Shown in pieces: positions 20,201-23,115 of a stretch of 23,115 nucleotides of DNA. Each line of letters begins with the position of its first letter. Within the stretch, counting starts at the first letter, position 1. A program made the position numbers and the translations under genes. The stretch lies in NCBI GenBank assembly GCA_902489775.1, contig CABUBH010000032.1:1-23115 (forward strand), read 5' to 3'. A model generated the notes under the pieces. That model did not search any database. It was not told the origin of the DNA and saw only the letters and a list, made by a program, of their open reading frames with translations. The DNA comes from an uncultured Collinsella sp. (GTDB lineage Bacteria > Actinomycetota > Coriobacteriia > Coriobacteriales > Coriobacteriaceae).

Positions 20201-23115
20201 CCCGGTCTGCCATCGACGGCAAGCTCATCACTGGCTCTTCGATGAGCGCGGGCAACGGCTACGTCGAGCAGAACCAGACGAGGGAAGACCTTAAAGACGG
20301 TGGGCACGATAAGGTTGACTTCTCGAAGCTCACCTTTAATGCGCCGGGCACGTATAAGTTTGCTATTAACGAGCTGACCCCGAACAGCGGCCTCGGCGAG
20401 TGGAAGTATGACCAGCACGTCTATACTGTGACGGTCACCGTAACCGATGAAGGCGGCAAACTTGTCGCGCGTGCCGATGGCACGACCGGTGCGAGCGGCT
20501 TCATCTTCACCAATAGCTACCAAACTTCGACGAGCTATGAGCTCCAGGGCGGTCTGGAGATCGTCAAGACGCTCTACGGCAAGGATCTTCATGCCGGTAT
20601 GTTCGGCTTCACGGTGACGGGCGAAGACGATGCCTCGACCGCAAAGCTAAAGGCGCTGCTGCGCCAGGAAGATGGTAAGCTCACCGTCACCAACGATGAG
20701 CCGCAGGCCGATGGCACGTCCCACACCGGTATTTTGGGCGGCCTGACCTTCGCGACGGGCGATGCGGACAAGACGTTTGCCTACAAGATTGTCGAGAATG
20801 GCGGCGGTAGGGGCGGCTATACATACGACTCCACCTATTGGAAGGTAGAGATTGCGGTTAAGAAGCGCGATAACGGTTCGCTCTATACCGTGACCACGGT
20901 CAAGCACTATGACGCCAACGACGTTGAAGAGCCCCGCGATGCGAATACCTTTAGCTCCGAGAGCGGTACCGCCAAGGCCCAGGTGTCCTTTACCAACAGC
21001 TACATCGCGACCGGAACATTCGACGGTCTTGCTGCCGAGAAGGTAATGGACTCCGGCGACAAGATTGAGGCGGGTCAGTATACGTTTGACCTGTATGCCG
21101 AGAAGACCGATGGCTCGCTCGAAAAGATGGATGAGGGTAAGACCCAGGCGAGCGATAACGGTATCGCCACGGTCGACTTCGGCAAGGTTGACTTTAAGCT
21201 TGGCGGCGCTCTCGGCGGATCCCATGAGCTGACGATTGACCTTGCTGGCGCTGTGAAGGATGGTGTTGCCACCAAGCAACACAATGCCGACCACACCACT
21301 ACCTACAGCTTTAACCTGGTGGCAAAAGAGCGCTTGGCCAACCTGCCCGAGGGCGTGCGTCCCGTGGACACGTCCGCGACGTGCCGCGTGCTGCTCGAGG
21401 TGACCGATAACAACAACGGCAAGCTTACGTCCAAGGTGACCTATCGCAATGGTACCGAGAACGGCAAGATCGTCTTCCACAACACACGCGATAAGGTCAA
21501 GACGATCGGCACGGTTGCGAAGCCCGATGTGGACATCGACGGGCAGTTGCTCTCCGTGGGCGACTCCTACGTCTACACCATTAACTGGGTCAACACCGAG
21601 GCCGATGCCAATGGCAACTTGGTTCCGGCCAACGTGACCGTGACCGACAAGCTTCCTGCCGGCGTTGTGTTCGAGGCCTTTGAGGGCGAGTGTGCCGATA
21701 AGGGCGCCGCGAGCGGACAGTCGCTTACTTGGGACCTGGGTAAGCAACCCGCGGGCAGCCACGGTTCGGTGCGCGTGCGCGTCAAGATTACCGAGGACGC
21801 CGTGGAGGATGCCCAGGGCGCTGTCGGCACCGTCAAAAACGCCGCCACTATTACGGTTGGCAACAAGAGCTATACCGGCACCACGACCAACTACGTGCCC
21901 AAGAAGTCCGAGAGTGATGCTCAGGATTCGAGTGGCTTGGGCATTAAGCTGGGCGATGAGCTCACCTACACCATCGGCTACAAGAACACCGAGGGCGCGT
22001 CTGCCACGGTGAAGATCACCGATGCCGTCCCCGCGGGAACCGAGTTCGTAGAGTTCGCCGGCGACCATAAGGATGCCGGCTCCAAGGGCAATGACGGCAA
22101 CCTTACCTGGACGTTGAAGGACGTTCCCGCAGGCAAGGAGGGCACGGTTCAGTTTAAGGTTCGCGTGACCGAGGACGCGTTTAAGAGCGGTGGCGCTTCG
22201 GGCGACATCTCCAATCAGGCGTCGGTGGCGGTCGGCAACAACCCTGCCGTCAAGACCAACACCACCACCGATCAGGTTTCTGACGGGCGCCTGACGTTGA
22301 GCAAGACGGTCACGGCCGCCGAAGGCATCACCGCGCCCAACAAGGCATTTACCTTTAAGGTGCTGCTCTACCAGGCCGATGGCACAACGCCTCTGGCCGG
22401 CACCTTTGCGTACGCCGGTCGCCCCGATGGCACCAACGGCACTTATGCAAGCGGACAGATCAAGAGCGGTGACACCATCGCGCTTAAGGCCGGCGGCTCC
22501 GTCACGGTTACCTTGCCCATAGGTGCGCACTACGAGGTGCAGGAGCTCGACTCCAAGGGTGAGCTCATGACGAGCGAGGACGGCTTTGCGGTTGTCGATA
22601 AGGCGAACTCCCAGAAGGGTACCGTCGGACAGGCGACGCAGGTGGGCTTCACCAACGTCTACAGCGTGGAGTCCACAAAGGTGGAAAACGCTTTTAAGGT
22701 GCAAAAGAAGATCTCCGGACGCAACTGGATGACATCGGATGCCTTTACCATGACGCTGACTGCCCAGGGCGAGGCACCTATGCCCAAGGGCGTCAAAGAC
22801 GGCGTGTCGACGATTGGGCTGCACAAGGATGCCCAGGTCGGCAACTTCGGTACCATCGAGTACACCAAGCCCGGTACCTATACCTATGTGATTACCGAGC
22901 AGTCGGGTGACGAGGCGGCACTCACGTTTTCGAAGGCCACCTATCGTGCCACCGTTACGGTGACCGACAACGGTGCCGGTAAGCTGTCTGCCAAGACCAA
23001 GATTGCACAGCTGACCGACGATGCGGGCGACGCTGTTGAGCGCACGGTCGAGGCGGCGGTCTTTACCAACACCGCCAAGACTGGCAGCCTCACCGTCAAG
23101 AAGACGGTCGTCGGC
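14227..23115 (+). CDS. Giant modular surface protein with isopeptide-type domains, 3' end outside the window
   Basis: Open from the ATG at 14227 (GGGGAGG six bases upstream) to the window edge: at least 2,963 residues with no stop in frame. Residues 1-47 are a signal peptide (basic start, hydrophobic VLTVPLAACALMFG, cleavage after ASA). A fibro-slime/PA14-like domain covers about 240-400 (FEFSGDDDVWVYIDGVLVGD, HTLSFFYLERG). Cna-B/SpaA-like domains lie near 404-512 and 700-808, each with a lysine-bearing strand and NGATFxLY. Residues 966-1128 resemble the DUF7601 class. Eight FctA/Spy0128-like domains follow (nt 17635-21486), then two DUF11-like domains (21508-22270), another DUF7601-like, and a ninth FctA-like (22690-23080). 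Most FctA-like units keep the lysine (KK/SK/EK), a mid-domain Glu (such as TISE, VSEI, INEL) and an FTN asparagine, the triad for internal isopeptide bonds. It is expected on the cell wall as an adhesin or pilus-like stalk. The sorting signal and any sortase would be downstream. Confidence 0.92.
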   Translation, partial: MNRVYAKAQEILKPLGTKTNTVKRALKVLTVPLAACALMFGATSASADQVVPYSNHTVKTVNPTDTTVNLFDYWVVDGDNDKSATVDNINGGINKGHQLKFNSGAGTGINKWTGKSVIDGSGRLSFVKKKLVGGYPSIDAGTYTSYGSSDKYTDESLAYLFNNASQENHQQDGKAVYNNVQGLFQLENGYYVYDSYGSNGNYAVYNSTTNSFNVYNKAGVYKDSVSSDNLGQFFPFDSADKVFEERNGRLSPKPITDGTNDNLNHHFGMSMTTEFVQPASGKTTDNKDMIFEFSGDDDVWVYIDGVLVGDLGGIHEKATLKINFATGEVKVGHIDGANGTRKDIENTTIKAKFDTAGVNTSNFRGNTFCDSSKHTLSFFYLERGAGASNMSLKFNLTTLPSSEVAKVDQNGEAVNGATFALYRSDGPKTDWNEGELIAQGETKDGGQLILQKSDGQKSDGSVLSFDQEHADGHDYFVLKEISLPAGYRSSLTSSTTATPGELHLQYKKAASDTGGVVVAPQTTVTTADGKQWTGSRMWLNGGYLAAKETISLPNSAQDNKGNAISSGTTFAVVLKLTGASADHTSEDAWTPVTGNPLDGYTLCSEHGIAGAVQAAKSADTSVFAVNTNGDYEVTVRSLPGDIEKYAAMLTDQSKAEYTVAVYHTTASSLAGATKDNTSMVKYQTINRQFSTVIHLTNVQNRLFVQKVDDLGKPVNGATFELYQAKDVTGDSPSTYAIKSGAEPYDTVQANGMTYPYDIEGAACFPLDSTWHKPLIKGTYYLRESLSPDGYEINSTITRVIVDDSGVYVDAGKVNDGVRSMSGPGSLIASLAQFGSPDSIDNTLTHIKGKLQSATVDASGSLTWGQECTAEGVTPSLANDLMHMRYDKTAQGTKTVLRYVEDGGKRNGQLATIFADTGINRMALYQENDSAYIDDASKTRTNLGTLQLNHLFTTATAVQYTDRRVARLQVTKTVTADSGLTAPTKDANKHDLTFTFKFALPESQKGYEARVFDANGNPVGDSFTLKNGDTHSIKAGETIRVYDLKKDDSYSVSELTTKGEESSGNVLASIVNTVTGSAGELVLPAGFSLVSRKAGGEEQSGTGNTITGKIVALEDGKIPASNKLEFTNNYSVDLVKNGLSAKKVLEGRNWADGDTFIVQLAAEDGVPMPKGAKSKVSTVELTKNAQTQTVGDITYKTATFGDITYVKPGTYTYTISEVIPGSDAGADGISYSAARYKAEVVVEDNQAGALVVKSVKMTQERNDAGDDTKTEVADAIFTNRYDEHERNITIHAQKSLTDNAGTFLLAQNTFSFTLEGMGGYADDDAAFDPKTVVPSIKAPMPQGTEGNTATVGNNADDGAVTWPAISYTAKADAGRAYVYKFTEENPGSVTGMTYDGSVYYAVVRNDKKGAGIQTSVEYYKAAGDGSVKQLGKNVTPSFTNIYSVDPTSVTLQGQKTVSGRDWNQGESYTFNLAAATDDAGATGLSKTTAQAVKDGAVAVNVNQAVASAPESGRVASFSFGTEAAPTVTFNRAGTFSFNITEKAAQDGQAGMSMDKHTARATVVVTDLDESGNHAGKLRVSSVTYANTGASEADKVVTDKAAFTNAYRASGTFGGATVSKTLEGRASTAGQFTFAVTGLWYNGVQTSVDGSEASLSNKVAGAGVSGAVVSASGEEKLFARKLTEQDLGRTFAYRIHENQPAAAGYTYDTGYTGDAIVLVKVLAHKDDPAKLYTVTTVLKGAGVTELLGDGADASALTDEKIVELKQDSHTYVQQYDASETGATTPAVSFVNRYTASLDYGANGGLQIEKTLTYPKDATIFGSPKSTFRYIVKPADETSASKVGISTNGKVFETANVEANAPKTVSLVPAGGLTFTQDDAGKTFTYTVSEIDDKATGYTYDETVHTVRAVVADNGDGTLRVTTSVSKQVDGKDELEGQWIYPSDATSTGVATVKFKNTYTVAEAATYTPSVTKVVAGRDAEGKFTFAMTAADDVTRSAIDGKLITGSSMSAGNGYVEQNQTREDLKDGGHDKVDFSKLTFNAPGTYKFAINELTPNSGLGEWKYDQHVYTVTVTVTDEGGKLVARADGTTGASGFIFTNSYQTSTSYELQGGLEIVKTLYGKDLHAGMFGFTVTGEDDASTAKLKALLRQEDGKLTVTNDEPQADGTSHTGILGGLTFATGDADKTFAYKIVENGGGRGGYTYDSTYWKVEIAVKKRDNGSLYTVTTVKHYDANDVEEPRDANTFSSESGTAKAQVSFTNSYIATGTFDGLAAEKVMDSGDKIEAGQYTFDLYAEKTDGSLEKMDEGKTQASDNGIATVDFGKVDFKLGGALGGSHELTIDLAGAVKDGVATKQHNADHTTTYSFNLVAKERLANLPEGVRPVDTSATCRVLLEVTDNNNGKLTSKVTYRNGTENGKIVFHNTRDKVKTIGTVAKPDVDIDGQLLSVGDSYVYTINWVNTEADANGNLVPANVTVTDKLPAGVVFEAFEGECADKGAASGQSLTWDLGKQPAGSHGSVRVRVKITEDAVEDAQGAVGTVKNAATITVGNKSYTGTTTNYVPKKSESDAQDSSGLGIKLGDELTYTIGYKNTEGASATVKITDAVPAGTEFVEFAGDHKDAGSKGNDGNLTWTLKDVPAGKEGTVQFKVRVTEDAFKSGGASGDISNQASVAVGNNPAVKTNTTTDQVSDGRLTLSKTVTAAEGITAPNKAFTFKVLLYQADGTTPLAGTFAYAGRPDGTNGTYASGQIKSGDTIALKAGGSVTVTLPIGAHYEVQELDSKGELMTSEDGFAVVDKANSQKGTVGQATQVGFTNVYSVESTKVENAFKVQKKISGRNWMTSDAFTMTLTAQGEAPMPKGVKDGVSTIGLHKDAQVGNFGTIEYTKPGTYTYVITEQSGDEAALTFSKATYRATVTVTDNGAGKLSAKTKIAQLTDDAGDAVERTVEAAVFTNTAKTGSLTVKKTVVG
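15577..15606 (+). repeat. 15-base in-frame tandem repeat in the surface protein
   Basis: CAAAAGTCGGATGGT and CAAAAGTCGGATGGC are adjacent (15577-15591, 15592-15606) and differ only at the last base. They encode QKSDG twice in a loop of the first Cna-B-like domain. Being five codons long, copy-number change would keep the frame. Confidence 0.85.
17122..18069 (+). repeat. First copy of a DUF7601-like plus FctA-like two-domain block
   Basis: This block begins RLQVTKTVTADSGLTAPTK and ends IFTNRYD. It is paralogous to 22285-23080, which begins RLTLSKTVTAAEGITAPNK. Both join at NxYSV and share phrases such as EDG-VPMPKG/APMPKG and KPGTYTYxI. This copy has a ten-residue internal duplication (GDITY at about 17795 and 17825) absent from the other. 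It suggests growth of the gene by segmental duplication. Confidence 0.65.
17635..21486 (+). repeat. Array of eight diverged FctA/Spy0128-like domains
   Basis: Approximate units: 17635-18069, 18091-18558, 18574-19047, 19057-19605, 19624-20097, 20113-20520, 20551-21003 and 21019-21486. Each starts with a strand like VTKVVAGRD or SAKKVLEGRN and ends with FTN-x-Y or a variant. The eighth lacks an obvious central Glu and ends VFHNTRD, so its bond is less certain. The copies are far apart in sequence, which points to old duplications. Confidence 0.7.
22285..23080 (+). repeat. Second copy of the DUF7601-like plus FctA-like block
   Basis: Paralogous to 17122-18069. The DUF7601-like part (22285-22665) includes the ELDSKGE strand and FTNVYSV end. 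The FctA-like part has KKISGRNWMTSDAF, KPGTYTYVITEQ and VFTNTAK. A further unit begins at 23086 with GSLTVKKTVVG and is cut by the window edge. Confidence 0.65.

Noticed and set aside
18109..22824. Very long minus-strand open frames opposite the surface protein (827 and 725 codons)
   Set aside because: They mirror the strongly biased third positions of the plus-strand gene, lack ribosome sites, and their translations are low-complexity His/Arg/Gly/Leu-rich with no domain.

Overview
The window looks like a piece of chromosome from a high-GC, Gram-positive gut actinobacterium of class Coriobacteriia, most likely Collinsella or a close relative. This is inferred from roughly 60% GC coding DNA, strong GGAGG ribosome binding sites, an actinobacterial-type gene set, and a giant cell-surface protein built from Cna-B and FctA-type isopeptide domains. 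No rRNA or marker gene here fixes the species.

Layout. The left part (1-6.9 kb) holds the C-terminal end of a NtrC/PrpR-like regulator, a one-pass membrane protein, a convergent nitroreductase, an orphan 96-residue protein, and an operon of a MarR regulator plus two ABC half-exporters that look like an asymmetric heterodimer. The middle (6.9-13.6 kb) is mostly metabolism and housekeeping: serine acetyltransferase (cysE), a DedA membrane protein, branched-chain aminotransferase (ilvE), lemA, a TetR-family regulator, tRNA-Ser(UGA), and one continuous reading frame that joins tRNA adenosine deaminase (TadA) to a glycerate kinase. Several genes are followed by good hairpin terminators.

The right part starts with a 580-base non-coding stretch (13646-14226) packed with long inverted repeats and diverged tandem units. 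It ends in a G9 homopolymer placed between a plausible -35 and -10. This leads into a reading frame that starts at 14227 and runs off the window without a stop, at least 2,963 codons. It encodes a secreted modular surface protein: signal peptide, fibro-slime/PA14-like domain, two Cna-B/SpaA-like domains, about nine FctA/Spy0128-like domains, two DUF11-like domains, and a duplicated two-domain block.

How the parts work together. The MarR-ABC operon is a self-contained efflux unit with a likely autoregulatory promoter. The metabolic genes are mostly single transcription units. The most interesting region is the surface protein with its upstream repeats. The poly-G tract in the predicted promoter spacer suggests on/off or graded switching of this protein by slipped-strand mispairing, as known for other bacterial surface proteins. 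The window also holds a 203-base element with 25-base terminal inverted repeats between ilvE and lemA.
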